From positions 107,868,350 to 107,932,349 of the forward strand of contig CM060979.1 in the NCBI GenBank assembly GCA_030765065.1: a DNA stretch of 64,000 bases. The letters are read 5' to 3'. The notes beneath the pieces were generated by a model. The model did not search any database. It was not told the DNA's origin and saw only the letters and a program-made list of their open reading frames with translations. Shown here in pieces: positions 49,240 to 61,429 of this stretch. Both the position numbers and the translations under genes were made by a program. Source of the DNA: Deroplatys truncata. Taxonomy: Eukaryota; Arthropoda; Insecta; Mantodea; Mantidae. The stretch's first letter is position 1. Every line of letters starts with the position of its first letter.

Positions 49240-49520
49240 ATAAAACTAATTCCGGCGCCTATGTGTCAGTCTGTTAGTCAACTTTCTGTAAACGGTATAC
49301 CGCAAAAATGAATCACCTGAGAGATACTAAACTTTTTACTTAGGTCTGGTATATTAGGGATGCAAGACGTACATTTTCAACGAGCCCGCACTCGAAACAA
49401 CAATTTGCTTGGGGTATTTTCGTTGCTGTTTTGTTTTTCATGCATAGCTTTAACTATTCGTGAATAAAATTTAGGTATAATATGAATTTTACATAAATTA
49501 AGTGAAGTAGTTAACTTTTA
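49240..49520 (-). repeat. Rep-A, very old reverse fragment
   Basis: Weak but collinear match to Rep-A in reverse: AAACGGTATACCGCAAAAATG, GAGATACTAAAC, TTAGGTCTGGTATATTAGGG, ATGCAAGACGTACATTTTCAA parallel the cluster blocks GCATAACTCAAAAACG, GATAAATACCAAAC, TATTTAGGTTCAGTATCTTC and ATGCGACACGAAG.TTTTCAA. Confidence 0.45.
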
Positions 49521-50689
49521 TGTAACAACAAAGCCCTAAACGGTAAAATTTAAAATGAAAAATGTTCATTATTCTGTTTCACTAACACCGTGAAAAGAAC
49601 GCTATTATAATTGCTAACACACAATTAACAGCTAAAAAAAAATAAAAGGAAGAAAACAAAACCTTTTATTGGTGTCTTAGATTTTACAGTGTCTATTAAC
49701 GCAGCATTACCTAATTTATAATTTTTTTCGACATATATATTAATACTGACAAACATAAACTGCATATAAAGCAAACCTTCATTTAAAAAATTTACAGAAT
49801 AAAAATATAAATATAAGATGAAGTATGGAGAAAACAGTGTGAATATTGCATGTAATGTTATTTAAGGTCGCACATTATAGAAATGTCTATCCTTTAACCA
49901 TTAGTTCTGTGTGCTACCGTTCTCAAAAAGCAGCTTATAGCTTATCAAGAACCTCATAATTACAAGGTAATATTGTGGCACTTATTTTTACCATCCGGCA
50001 TTTTTAAATAAGTTACAAGGACATCGCCCTCCTGATGCTGAATATACACCACTCATTTGTTTTCTCCTTCCGTTTACTTATACTAGTATTTTTATTCGTA
50101 TGAAATCACTTCATCTTCTGATATTGGCCAGATTTTTGTAAAATTTAGGATGCTGGTTCTTATGACTCTGTCAAAGCAGACGATTTCTGTTTCTATAAGG
50201 AATCAAAATTTGTAATGAAATTTTTTTCTTGCTTTTTTCTTCTTACACTAAGCGTTATGTGTAAATGTATTAACAATAATTATTATTGTTATGCATGAAA
50301 TTAAGTTCCGCATTGGAAATTTTATAATAACAATAAAACGTTGAGTTAAATAAATAAAATAGCTAATGTGTAACAATTACGCGCCTTTCTGTACTCATTA
50401 TCATATAAAAATTACTCACAGAGACGCTTGCTTTTTCACCCATTTTTGCGTTTATCCTGATAAATATTATCCAGCAATGCTTTCAATTAGATAATTTATG
50501 GGGCATTACCCAAATACATAGATGCAAGATGATAAGGAGACAGTGAACTGTTTTAAAATCTATGTGGTTTTTATCTGGTAGCTATTCTTTGTATTATTCA
50601 TGAGAAGTCTCCCAAAAAGACCACAATTTACAGTACATATTTGTGTATCTGTTGTTCATTCTTAGCTACTTTAAGGTCAATGAGAATGA
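49521..50689. other. Unassigned AT-rich DNA
   Basis: No open frame or repeat recognised. Confidence 0.4.
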
Positions 50690-51010
50690 AGACTAATTCA
50701 GAAGCTATTTACCAAAAATTCAGGAAAATGATTGTTTTGGTACGGTTTTCGCGTAGCATATATAAAAAGCGTCTGTGTTTGTTATGAAACTTTTATTTAT
50801 CCAAGCTTTCCTTTATGAGCAGTGCTGACCACAGTGCGAAAAATAAAGATACTGGCAAGAGATATACGATCAAGGAGCTTTTTCTAAAACCGTACGTCTG
50901 TATATTCAGGAAGTCTGAAGGCATGCATTTTCGACGACATTTTGATATGGATTTTTTGGGTGGAATTCACTGTTTCACATAAATTATGTAAGGGGATAGA
51001 GGAGACAAAA
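50690..51010 (+). repeat. Rep-A, old forward fragment
   Basis: Contains the forward unit end: TTCAGGAAGTCTGAAGGCATGCATTTTCG (split at 50,907-50,935), TGGATTTTTTGGGTGGAATTC and a decayed GGGGATAGAGGAGACAAA terminus at 50,992-51,010. The earlier part is less certain. Confidence 0.5.
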
Positions 51011-51270
51011 ACTGAGGTTAACTGATATACAAGGCCAAAACCTTACATTGTCACAAGAAGACAAATGATTCACAAGAAACATGAACCTTACAACTTCCGT
51101 CGACTGTCCTCTAGAGCTGGTGTTCTCAACCTATGCTACGTGAGCTACTGCCGAGTGGTACGTAAACTTTTGCACTGAAACAAAACCATTGGTCAGAAAT
51201 TACTTAAACTTGTAAAGTTTTGCTGATTGCACGTCTGAGTAGTGGAGTAATAGTCCAAGTTTGTGTACGT

Positions 51271-52195
51271 TGAGGCAGTACTTTAACACAATGATTTCAG
51301 TCTAATTATATAATATATATATATATAAATTCAATAACAGCCCGCCTTAAAGCAATATGTGTATTTAACGATATATAAAACGTGTATATTACAGTCATTG
51401 TATATGTGTATATTATTGTATCCATGTGTAATAATGTGGGAGCTGTGAGAATAATAAGTTAAAAGTTGCTAACAATGAGGTAACAATGAGGTAACATTGA
51501 GGCAATAAAGAGTTTGAGAGTTTAATAATGTTACTTGTGATTCTTGGAAGCAATAATGTAATTTTAGTGACAGTTTATAAAATAGCCAATCAACAACCAG
51601 AAAAAGCTTTAGTTAAAAGAAGGTATTCTATTGGATTAGGAATAGCCAATCAGAGACTTGAAATACAGAAATTTACAAATTTTAGGCGGTAGAAATCTAT
51701 TCCGTTGGTTGCAAACAGTGTTCCTAACCGGACGCGAGACACGTCCTCGAGAAGTTTAATACGTATTCGTGTGAGACGAAAATAGTTTACGTGTTAAAAA
51801 GTGCAAGTGATTAATTAATGAATCTCACAGCTCTCTATATCAGTGAGGTGTTATTTAAATCGTGTCAAGGATTAATAAAGTAGTGAAGTAAAAATTAAAA
51901 TCTGTGCAAGCCTACATTCTAAGTCGCACCACAACCCTGCTAAGATATCCATGTGTCTAACAATATTACTGACGCAGCCGAGGCAAACATAAATATAATA
52001 TTTAAAGAAACAATCAAATTACAAAGTTAATATTTTTTAAAAATTAGGGCAAAGGCTACCGGAAAGCGGGTACTATAGGTGTGGTTGCAACGAATTTCAA
52101 GTTCTGTAACCCAACAGTTGAAATATAATACAACTCCTTCAAGGCAACAACTACTTCAAATTGATGCCCAAAGCGTGGTGCAAACAACGTAAAGA
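51271..52195 (-). mobile_element. Rep-B copy 3 (reverse)
   Basis: Reverse copy of the solo-LTR-like repeat: TGAGGCAGTACTTTAACAC at its left edge is the complement of the Rep-B 3' end, followed by AACAGCCCGCCTTAAAGCAA, the paired ATTGG/CCAAT boxes (51,580-51,660), ACTGACGCAGCCGAGGCAAA and GCCCAAAGCGTGGTGC near the 5' end. Non-coding fossil, somewhat more diverged than copies 1 and 2. Confidence 0.55.
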
Positions 52196-52229
52196 TACTA
52201 TCTACTTCAACGTACTCACGCACTATACT

Positions 52230-52431
52230 TTAACCTCATTAACCTTTAACACGTTTCACAGAACAATTCATTGAATAGTGAAGGTAGAGATTTATTTTAG
52301 GAGGAATTGTATTGTAGTTCGATTGTTGAGGAGCCAAACTTGATGAAGTAACAGCCCCACATATTTGTACAAAATTTCCGGTGGCTTTCGCCCCAACGTT
52401 TAGAAATCAACTTTGTATTTATGTTTCTTTA

Positions 52432-52477
<46 letters not shown>

Positions 52478-53219
52478 GTTTGCCTCGGCTGCGTCAGTAT
52501 TAACTTGTGGAAACATGTATCTCTTATCAGGGGGTGATGCGGCTAAAGAATGTAGGTTTACACAAATTATAAGTTTTACTTCACTCGTTTTATTAATCCT
52601 TCACACGATTAAATAACACTTCACTGATATACAGCGCTGTGAGATTATTTATTAATTACTTGCACTTTTTAACGCGTAAACTTTATAATATTCTCGCCGT
52701 AATGAATTGTCGTCTCACACTGAATACGTATTAACTGCTCGGGAACGCGTATAGCGTCCAGTTTGGAACGCTGTCTACTAGCAACTGGCGTTTACTGCTT
52801 AAATTTGTAAATGTTTCTATTTCAAATCTCTGATTGGCTAATCCTACTCCAATAGAATACTTTTATTTAACGTTCAGATTTTCTGGTTGTTGATTGGCTA
52901 TTTATAAACTGTTTTAAAATATTACATTATTTTTCCAAGAATTACTAGTAGCATTATTAAACTTTCGAATTCATTATTGCCTCAAGGTTACCCAATTGTT
53001 ACCTCATTTTTAGCAACTTTCAGCTTCTGTTCTCACAGCTCCAACAGTGTTAAATTACTTAATACATTCACAAAGCATTATTAAACATATAAACATTAAT
53101 ACAATGATTTTTAAATACATGTTATATATTTCATTATACACATATTGCTTTAAGGCGGGCTGTTATTATATTTTATATAATTAGACTGAAATAATTTAAG
53201 TGTTAAAAACACTGCCTCA
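52230..53219 (+). mobile_element. Rep-B copy 4 (forward), head to head with copy 3
   Basis: Forward copy, the most diverged of the four. It has GGTGGCTTTCGCCCCAA (52,380), CTCGGCTGCGTCAGTATT (52,485), CGTCTCACACTGAATACGTA, TGATTGGCTAATCCTACTCC (52,832), AAGGCGGGCTGTTATTAT (53,150) and ends ACACTGCCTCA at 53,219. Its first ~150 bp align poorly. With copy 3 it makes an inverted structure with TGAGGCAGT...ACTGCCTCA at the outer edges. Non-coding fossil. Confidence 0.55.
52436..52472. repeat. (TA)n microsatellite inside Rep-B copy 4
   Basis: Uninterrupted TA run at a point where copies 1 and 2 have only AAATATTATATATTTATG. Confidence 0.95.
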
Positions 53220-53412
53220 ATAACAACAGATCAAACAGATTTAATTCTAAATATTACACACAAGAAATACATCAGTAGTATTGTTATAAACGTAGATAAA
53301 TGCAGTTTACTACAAAATCGTCGTAACATTTGCTTATTGGTAATCTAAGTAATATCCTGTATTGAATATAAAGGTATGTCAGTTGAAAAGGTTGAGAACT
53401 CCTGCTCTACAA

Positions 53413-54393
53413 GAGAACAAAGTAGTAGAGTTGTGTGAAATAAGATTGCAGCAATGGTTTGCTTCCGAAGAACGAACACGAAAGAAAGGGAAGGGAAGGG
53501 CAGCGCAGACTGGTTGTACAATCATGTACAAAGGAATCAGGCATTCCGCTCCTCCCTCATCAGCACCTCTGCCTTCCCTTTCCGCAACCCTGAGTTTCCT
53601 TGCGTATTCTCTCTGCGCTGGGAGCAAAGGATGTATTTCTCTGACGTCACGGAACATTCAGATTGGTCGCACAGCACTAAAGTTTAAGCTAATACTGGCC
53701 GAATAAGACGGTTGTTTGAGAATAGTCTTTGTAGTTGTAAAATTTAACATACACACATTCTTTATCTTAAAAACCACAGTCGCCGCGATAGTGGTCTTCT
53801 TTGTCAAAAGTGCCCCTTTTCTCTGATTCATCAACTTCATCAAGTCCTACATTACCTACAAAAAGTATGCACTACTTTAATTAAGCATGGAAATTCTTAG
53901 TGAAAGGTCTGCTGATAAACAAACGACACGTCACTATAATGATAAATTAAATTTCTCCTATGATGATCTACAGGCAGTATTCTGCCTCCCGGTTAAGATC
54001 TTTATTCGGAGATTTCTTTTACCCATGGATGAATACTCGATAGATACAGCGCTTTAGGAGGTTCTACTCAAGTTGATCTGTAGGAAGCTACCTACATCAT
54101 GTTAAAATGCTATGCATATATTGATTACCCATTTTCGAGGAACCTATACAACGGTACGGCTGTAAACATTAAAAAAATGCTAAGCATGCAGTTTAGAAAA
54201 TGTTGAACAGCTGCACTTTTTTCATATTGCAGCAACTTTGTAAAATGTATATACAACAACCTTATAAAATACATTTTGATCACATATTACCACTATATCA
54301 CGATGAATTTGCATGTTATTATTGGTTTTGTTTTTGTTGCTTTGTCTCGCGAATAATTTAGTATTTCCCGTCGCGAGGTTTTGAGGTATTCTT
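53413..54393. other. Unassigned, with a GC-richer patch
   Basis: At 53,450-53,690 the GC content rises and frames of 77-114 codons are open on both strands, without a domain. TGACGTCA (53,642-53,649) followed by ATTGG (53,662-53,666) resembles a CRE plus an inverted CCAAT box. This could be a small promoter or another repeat; I cannot tell. Confidence 0.3.
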
Positions 54394-54404
54394 CACGTTC
54401 CTTT

Positions 54405-54683
54405 GTCGTCCTCCGTGGTTTAGTGATACCATGCTAGCCTCTATTCCCAAGGTCGCGGAGGGCGATGGATTTTTTCGGGCGTAAAATTTCTTGGCATGAC
54501 TTCCTTCGGAAGGGAAGTAAAGCCGGTGGTCCCGAGTCGTAGATTTACGGCACGTAAAAGAACCTAAAGACTGATAAAGAGACCTCTGAGCAAAATTACC
54601 GGTCTTTCACGCCCAATATAGAATGGGATTCTAAGGACCATAGTAATTAAAGAGCGTCCATAAATAAAATTCAATTTTTTTGC
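54405..54683 (+). mobile_element. SINE-2 copy, exact 11-bp TSD
   Basis: Second near full-length SINE-2: GTCCTCCGTGGTTTAGTGAT at the head, ACCATGCTAGCCTCTATTCC, then CTTCCTTCGGAAGGGAAGTA, GGCACGTAAAAGAACC, GAGACCTCTGAGCAAAATT and the tail AATTAAAGAGCGTCCATAAA. The B box is partly lost (the GGGTTCAAACCC present at 43,580 is missing here). Flanked by exact CACGTTCCTTT at 54,394-54,404 and 54,684-54,694. Confidence 0.9.
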
Positions 54684-54694
54684 CACGTTCCTTT

Positions 54695-57415
54695 CGCGGC
54701 CACCTGCCGCGCTAGGTTCGCGGGATCGCGTAATTGCTGGGTTGCCCTTCCTTTCTTCCTTCTTCATGGGAGTTGGTTTCTGGCAGTACTTTTGATCAGA
54801 CCTCTGAGTGAATGTTTCAGGTTTATGACCTAGCAAACTTTTATTACAGCAGAAACTTGGGATTCCTTCATCGGTATGTCATTGCTTGGGTTTGCCTGTT
54901 ATTATTAAGTTTTTCAGACCGGATGTACAGTATTTCACAGTCCTTTCATTTGTTCGCGTAGCCACAGGCATGGTTTATTTTTGCAAGTTTTAACGAGGTT
55001 TAACGATATACAAATTTATTGCAAACTGTTATTGTTATTCTTTAATTCTTAAATTGATAAAGTCGTTATGAAGTGAAACGGGGCGTTGTCGATTGTTACG
55101 GGGTGATTAATTGTTGTTTTAAACTATGTATGAGTGTTCTGATTCACGTTAAAGGTACTCACGCCTCCTTTATCTATATTTAAGTTATAAACAGTCCTTG
55201 TTTTACGCTAAGGATACTAGTGTTTCCTTCACCTTGAGCAATTTGTGAAGAATCAAATCTTGAATTTTATATGAAGCCCAGCTTTGTATATGTTACACTT
55301 ATAAAAATGTTTTCTACTTGATTCTGTTGTTTTAAAGCCGTCTGGGGCAGGGGGGGGTATTCTCTTACTCTGTAGTGAGTTTGGCCGTGACCTCGTTTTC
55401 GATCCGCCCGCTTCCTTGTAAGCCTTACCTCCATCTTAGATGTGAAAATTAATAACAGCAAAAGGGCACGAACATTGCAGATATGCTGAATTTTAGATTC
55501 CAAAGTTTCAAAATACATCAGTTTACATGCACGAGGAAGTTGGTACTAATTTTTATTGTTATTTAAATAGTGTAAATAAGCCATACCAGTAAGATAACTT
55601 TAAAGTAATGGTAAAAGTGTATTTAATTTATAATTTATGGTAAACTTTCAGGTTGATGTTAATAACTTATGTAGTTTTAGTGTAAATACAAATACAGGAG
55701 AAAACGAAACTAAAAAAGCTTCAAAAACAAAGTTACAAAATTCTAAAAATTGCCTATATATTTCCTTACCATCAAATTAAGAAAGCTTCAAAGGCTCTAC
55801 GCCAAACCCTTATTCAAATTTCTGTGAGAGAATTTTTATCCAGAAAAATAGGTGTCATTTTCAATTGCAAAATATCTAACCCTTTCTGTGGTGAAGCAAG
55901 CTACAGGGGTGACTGAATTGGAATGCAGTACTCTCACTACCAACACAACTTTGAAGCAGCCCAAAAATAGTTCACGTTTTCCTAGAGTTTAAATAGCAGG
56001 AGGACTCAATTTCAGAACCTTTAAGGTAAAACGCACATCTAATCGTTTAGCCCTAATTTTTAATTTCAAATCGCTTTAGTAACCAGAATTTCCAAACCAG
56101 TTTTGGTACTTTCCTTATAAGATACTACGGAGCCTAAAAATTGTTTGAGGTAGTATGGATTCAACAAAGAGATGTTAGCAATTTTATTTCTGAAAGTTTC
56201 GTGTTTTATATCACTGAAGCAAAGGCAAAGGCAATTACAAATTCCTTCTACATAACTTTCTTACTACAGAACATTTAGTATACTTAAATAAGCTTCCTAT
56301 ATTGTACATAAGAGGTTAAGTTCACAAGTTTGAGACAAAATTCAATACAAGACCCAAATTATAGATGTAGTATAACGTCACAAACAAACAACCAACCGTA
56401 AACCCAAAATAGAATTTGTATAAAGTCGATCTTATTGAAGTCGTAGACCTAACCAATATCCTTGGGTAGAAAAGAACAAACTATCTCTTAGGTTGAGGTA
56501 TAAAGTGATAAAACTAAACGTTAGAGGGCTGAAATTGGATGTATACCAAGCCAGAGCAAAACGCGAGAGCAGAATTTGCTACATAAAAATTCTGTCATGA
56601 CGCGGGCAGATGGAGACCTCTAGAGATTTTACTGTTATTTCCAGGGCGATATCTCAGTTTTATGTTCCTCAGGTTGATTTTTGTCTCGCGGTTTGAATCC
56701 CTTATTTGAAGTAAGGAGTTAAGCTAGAAGCATGTGTTAAGTTAAATTAATATTCTTGAACAGATGTACGAGTAGTGTCAATGCAAAGGTCAGGGAATTG
56801 CATGACATTGGAGAGACACATTAACAATTATGCAGGGTGAATCGATGCACTTAATTTTGATCTGCCCACTAACATAGGGATAAAGGTGTCAAATATTACA
56901 CTTATGTTATGGAACCTAAATAGTTATGGAAAGAAGTACTTTTAAGAACAATAGTTTATGTTTCTTCCACATAATTTTGATCTAAATGATACAAGAAGTT
57001 ATTGTTAATTATTTTATAAAGTTGAAGAGTTTAAAATTTGGCTTCTCATATTGGATACTCTTTATCCTCTATTTATGCACTGTTGTCACATCAGTGCACA
57101 AATATCCTTAAAGATAATATACAGCTAATAATTTACATCAACTGACTTTATGTCATAAAACAAACACTGCGTCATTGTCTCGGTCATCAGAAGATTATGA
57201 ATACCTTGAGTGAAGTTATTCTTGTTCTGTACCTTCTTCTCTCATATAGCGCATGTTTTCCGATGCTCTTGCCGCTGTTATGTCGTGTCGGTGCGGTTCA
57301 AGAAATCCGGTAAAACGTTCGAGATTTCCTCTTCAAAGGGAGTTTGAGATCTTGGAAATGCTCTTAATTTCCGGGTATTATGCGTAACTTTGTTTATTAA
57401 CATTTGGTCCGTTAG
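54695..57415. other. Unassigned AT-rich DNA
   Basis: About 2.7 kb with no supported feature. The 83-codon minus frame at 55,267-55,518 has no family resemblance. Confidence 0.35.
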
Positions 57416-57419
57416 CCCC

Positions 57420-59930
57420 TTCCTTGACGGCTGCCATCCTGCTTCTTATTTGTAAAAAGAACAGTGTTTGTTGTCAGTGGCAACAGAAAAGACGTCCTTG
57501 GCTGCGTCGAAAACTTAATGGATTAACACGTCTCGTGAAAGTTGAACTCGAGCGCCTTCAGGGTGACCGTATCAACGTCAGCTGCCAAGCATTTCACCCA
57601 ATGATAAAACACTATGGGATGCTACAAGAAGATGTCTTCGCGAGCCAGCCCTCATAATAGCTCTTTCTATTGGTGATGGTCCTGTTACAGAAGTTAAAGA
57701 TGAATGTAACATATTCCCTTCCCATTACGAACAGACTTTCATTCCAAATCCGCCTTTATTTGACGCTACTATTCGAAACATCATCTCCATGCTCTTCGAC
57801 ATCAACCCACTAAACACAGAATCTCTTTTATGACCTTTAATGAACTTCATTATTTGTTTCGATGTCTTCCTCCTAATAAACATCCTGGACACGATTTGCT
57901 GCCTAATGTAGTCCTAAAAAGCCTGACTAGTAATGCAATTGCTTACTTGCCATCCATCTTGAATGGTTACTTTCTACACAACTGGAATTTTTCTCAGATC
58001 ATAATATTTTATAAACCAAACAAGTATAAAACTCTTCCTGGTTATCATCCAATTAGTTCATTACTGACGTTATGCAAACTCCAAGAATAGGTAACACTTC
58101 GATGTCTTCTTAAATATGTCTCTCGGAACAACATAATTATAGACTTTCAGTTCGGATTTCGTTCTAAGCTTATACTTTTGTTCTAAGTTTATACTTCGCA
58201 TCAGCTGTGAGACAGAATGTGCCGGAATTAATTTTATTATGTACTAATTTATTCAGTGTTCAATTTAATCTATAAATTATATAAGTGTACAATGTGAAAA
58301 CAATGTAAATAGTAATTTTTGTATAACGTAATATTTGTCGTGTACATAATGTTCCTGTTTCACTAGATTTAGAATGTCTTGAAAGCTGCAGTTAGGATAG
58401 AAACATGCTGTTTCCAGGTGCAGCTAAAACGGTATCCTTTGTGTAAGAAAATAAAGGTAAAGGTTTTATGACTCTGTTTGTTTCCGCTCCGGATGTATGG
58501 AGCGAGGCAAATATTATAACGGCAGTTTTACCGTTGACTTTTAGTAGAGGACCGTCCACAGTGTAAGACGGACAGCTGAGTTGAGAAGGCAGTACACAGG
58601 GGAAGACAGTGGTGATATGTGAACAGGAACAGTATGTAATGTTAGAGTGAAGAAGTAATAATAAATAGTCCTAAAGCAAACGTTCCAGTGTGTAATCAAT
58701 TCCTCTATAAGCTCCCATTGCCACAACTGAGATCGACGAGCTTATCAAATGTCATGATAGGCAGAGTCCATGCAAACATCACCGCTGAGATCCATCTAGC
58801 CAGGGTAACAGCGAGAAGGACTACAAGACGAAGCCACGTCGAAACAATAGGCAGGGATACCGACGCAGCTGTTACGTTTAAATCATTCGATTGTTCATGG
58901 TTTTGAAAATCGTCAGCACACAACAGCCCTGTGTCTAGACCTAGCACATGCCTTCGATAAAGTATGGCACAATAGCTTAATCCTCAAACTCTATCGTTTG
59001 GCCTTCCTCAATATTTACTCGCTACCATCTGCAGCTTTCTATCATAACACACTCTTTTTGTTCGTATTGGTGGTACTCACTCGTCTCGGTGCTCTATTAA
59101 ACCAGGAGTTCCACAGGACCCGATAGCGACTCCGATCTCGTTCAGCATCTACAACTACGATCTTCCTGATTTGGCCTCCCTTCCATATCTTTATACACCG
59201 ACGACACTATTGTATTCTAATCACACGCAGATCTCCCCGAGGCTATTTGCATAATTGAAGCTTCTCTTGATCGTCTTGTAGATTGGTTTCACGATTGGCG
59301 AATACTTACTAACACCGAAAAAAACTGAAGCTTAGGTTTTTTCCTTACGATATATCAGTAACGCCTCTGCCCTGCACATTCATAATAAACAAATCCTCTG
59401 GCTACCTTCTACAACTCTTATAAGTATCTTAGAGTAATGCTGGACAACAAACTCATTTGACGAGCCCATATTAATCGCTCCATTTCATTGGCATCCGGAA
59501 GACTTTCTAAACTCTATCCATTTTTCATTAAACACACATTTCTTGGTCTTGAATACTCTCTTCTACTTTACAAATCTCTTGTTCAATCCATTCTCACATG
59601 TGCTTTCTAGGTTTGGGGCACTGCTAGAAACACTCACCTCCACCATTTACAAGTGCTCCAAAACAGATTCCTGAGGATCTCTATCAATGCTGCTTGGTTT
59701 GTCAGGAACCAACAGCCACATCGAGAACTCGAGCTTCCTGTTCATCAGTTTATAGGCAAGATCGCCTCTCGCTTTTTCTCACACTTGCCAGACGTTCCAG
59801 GAGCTGCGACATATAAAATCGGAGTACGCACCCAACAGCCAACCCTGAAGAGATGGCTTCCACAGGATCTCCTACTCAGCAACTCCGATGATCCCGATCA
59901 CTAACTACACTAAGTTTCTCTCTGAGTATC
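57420..59930 (+). mobile_element. Jockey-clade LINE interrupted by an LTR
   Basis: Plus-strand ORF2 remnants begin downstream of the endonuclease: KRRPWLRRKLNGLTRLVKVE (57,498), then RT fingers with LPPNKHPGHDLLPNVVLKSL, then IIIFYKPNKYKTLPGYHPIS (57,860-58,060). QFGFRSK follows at 58,148. After the insertion come HGFENRQHTTALCLDLAHAF and DKVWH (58,890-58,975), KPGVPQDP near 59,100, PYLYTDDTIVF (YADD-type box) near 59,185-59,217 and C-terminal LQVLQNRFLRISINAAW (59,645-59,700). The last frame ends at 59,904. A 19-bp tandem duplication (GTTCTAAG at 58,161 and 58,180) lies just before the insertion. The copy is 5'-truncated and broken in several places. Clade inferred from motif style. Confidence 0.85.
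58208..58867. mobile_element. Solo LTR in the Jockey LINE, 4-bp TSD
   Basis: A 660-bp insertion that begins TGAGACAG and ends CGACGCA, so TG...CA, and is flanked by GCTG at 58,204-58,207 and 58,868-58,871. The LINE frame reads ...TSHQL up to the left flank and continues LRLNHSIVHGF directly after the right flank, which fixes the insertion site to the base. Inside are TATA-like (ATAAATTATATAAG, 58,270) and AATAAA signals (58,450; 58,660) on the plus strand and no coding region. Termini plus 4-bp duplication fit a solo LTR of the Gypsy or BEL/Pao kind. The flanking identity extends to CAGCTGT, so a 5-7-bp duplication cannot be excluded. Younger than the LINE. Confidence 0.75.
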
Positions 59931-60459
59931 ACTTTTTATGACTATGTAATTTTTTATCCTAATTCCATAGTTAAGAAGAGCCACGTTGATCTTCCATAGG
60001 TGTTAATAAGTCTGTATTTATACTCTATTATTCACAGAGATCTGTAAAGCATGTAATGCTGGACGATCATAATCAATTTAAAAAATTATATTTGATAATC
60101 ACTCTTTCATATTAGAAACTTTCATTTCATTGCATTAACTTAAATGTGGTTTTAACGGTAAGTTAAGCTTTGGGTCAGAATCAGCAAGTACTTAATGGCT
60201 GAAGAGAATATTATGGTAGACATTTTGGGGTAAGTCGGATTGAATTTTAAAATTTCAGTGCCATAACGGGAGTCACATCATGGATATTTGACTGTCCGTG
60301 TCAATGCTGTTGCCCCTTAAGCTACATGGCGGGATGCCCGCACATGCATTAAAATTTCTCATCGAATTGAAGTATAGGATGCGACAGTGGGATGTATCAG
60401 TTTTTACAGATCCATTATGATATATTCACAACTAATTAAAAGAAAGCACTTGCACTGGA
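59931..60459. other. Spacer, first part possibly LINE 3' UTR
   Basis: AT-rich, no feature recognised; the LINE 3' UTR may extend to about 60,060, but no poly-A tail or target duplication is visible. Confidence 0.35.
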
Positions 60460-61425
60460 AGTAAGCCAGTGCTATGTAGTTTATTGATTCTTACTAGTTT
60501 TTAAAAACTACATTTTGCAAGTTGCCTCCATGGAAACGAACACATTCCTGCAAACTACTGTAAAAATTCTGCATGACTGGCACCAACAAAACAGAATCGA
60601 AGTCACATTTTCCTTCCTTATGTTTTCTTTCAGCAGGATGATGGTGCGAGGCTTATTGCAATACACCCTACTTTTCAAATAACCCCATAGGAAGTAATGA
60701 GCTGCAGTCAGATCAGGAGATCTTGGCGGCCAGGCTATGTCTCCTAATCGTGAAATTATACGTCCTGAAAATATGTTTCACAGATAATTCAATGAATCAC
60801 GAGTAGTCTGTGCTGTGGCGCTATTTTGCTGAAACCATAATTCATCATCAAAATTAATTTCGTCCGGGAATTTCCAACTAGTGAGCATTTCTTGGTAGCG
60901 TTCTGAGTTGGCGGTCACAGTACGACACCTTCTTCGAAAAAGTACGGGCCGATAATTCCAAAGGACACAGACGCCACATCAGACCATTAATTTTGGACTG
61001 TACAGTGGTCTTTCCCATATTTATAAGGGTTGTTCATTACTCCAATAGTGAAAATCCTGTTTATTTGCATAACCAGAAAGGTGGAAATGTGCCTCATCCG
61101 ACATAATCAATACGTTCAGAATACCCGGATTAGAATTGAAAATGTCTGTAATGTGTCTATAAAATTGCATCGAAGTTTATTAGTTGGTTTAACTCGATGC
61201 AGAAATGAGAATTTTTACAGATGAAATTTGAGATCACGGTGTAGGATGCGGCGAAAACTTCTGATCGATGGATTCAAAGCCATTGACTGACGCCTTGCAG
61301 CACGATTTGGAGTTTGCTGCACAGCTTCCATAACTCTCGCAATGTCCTCAGGCGTGCGGACTATTTTCGCACTACCAACAAATTTATCACAAACATTGCC
61401 AGAATTGTTAAATTTACTCACCCGA
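60460..61425 (-). mobile_element. Tc1/mariner-type transposase remnant
   Basis: The minus strand starts with a helix-turn-helix region: RTPEDIARVMEAVQQTPNRA then ARRQSMALNPSIRSFRRILH and RDLKFHL (61,215-61,421), close to the N-terminal half of insect IS630/Tc1/mariner-type transposases. Downstream, in changing frames, come the later landmarks of that family near 60,660-60,760: a GRIISRLGD-like piece, WPPRSPDLTAAHYFLWGYLK (family pattern WPPRSPDLTxxDFFLWGxLK) and VYCNKPRTI. All of the catalytic domain is frame-broken and the copy is dead. The aspartate usual in DFFLWG is replaced by histidine in this reading. Terminal inverted repeats were not found; the right end is abutted by the first tandem array at about 61,430. 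Confidence 0.85.
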
Positions 61426-61429
61426 GTAG

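Larger units (their letters stand above)
51117..53404. mobile_element. hAT-type element split by an inverted Rep-B pair
   Basis: The ends are hAT-like. The left end reads CTGGTGTTCTCAACC and the right end, in complement, CAGGAGTTCTCAACCTTTT; the second is close to the CAGNGGTTCTCAACC termini of many hAT-Charlie-type elements. An 8-bp flank CTCTAGAG (51,109-51,116) faces CTCTACAA (53,405-53,412), matching at 6 of 8, as expected for an aged hAT target duplication. The left arm includes TGAGCTACTGCCGAGTGGTACG, also typical. Only about 154 bp (left) and 185 bp (right) belong to the hAT element; the middle 51,271-53,219 is the Rep-B pair. No transposase is visible, so it was a non-autonomous (MITE-like) copy. 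Confidence 0.75.
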
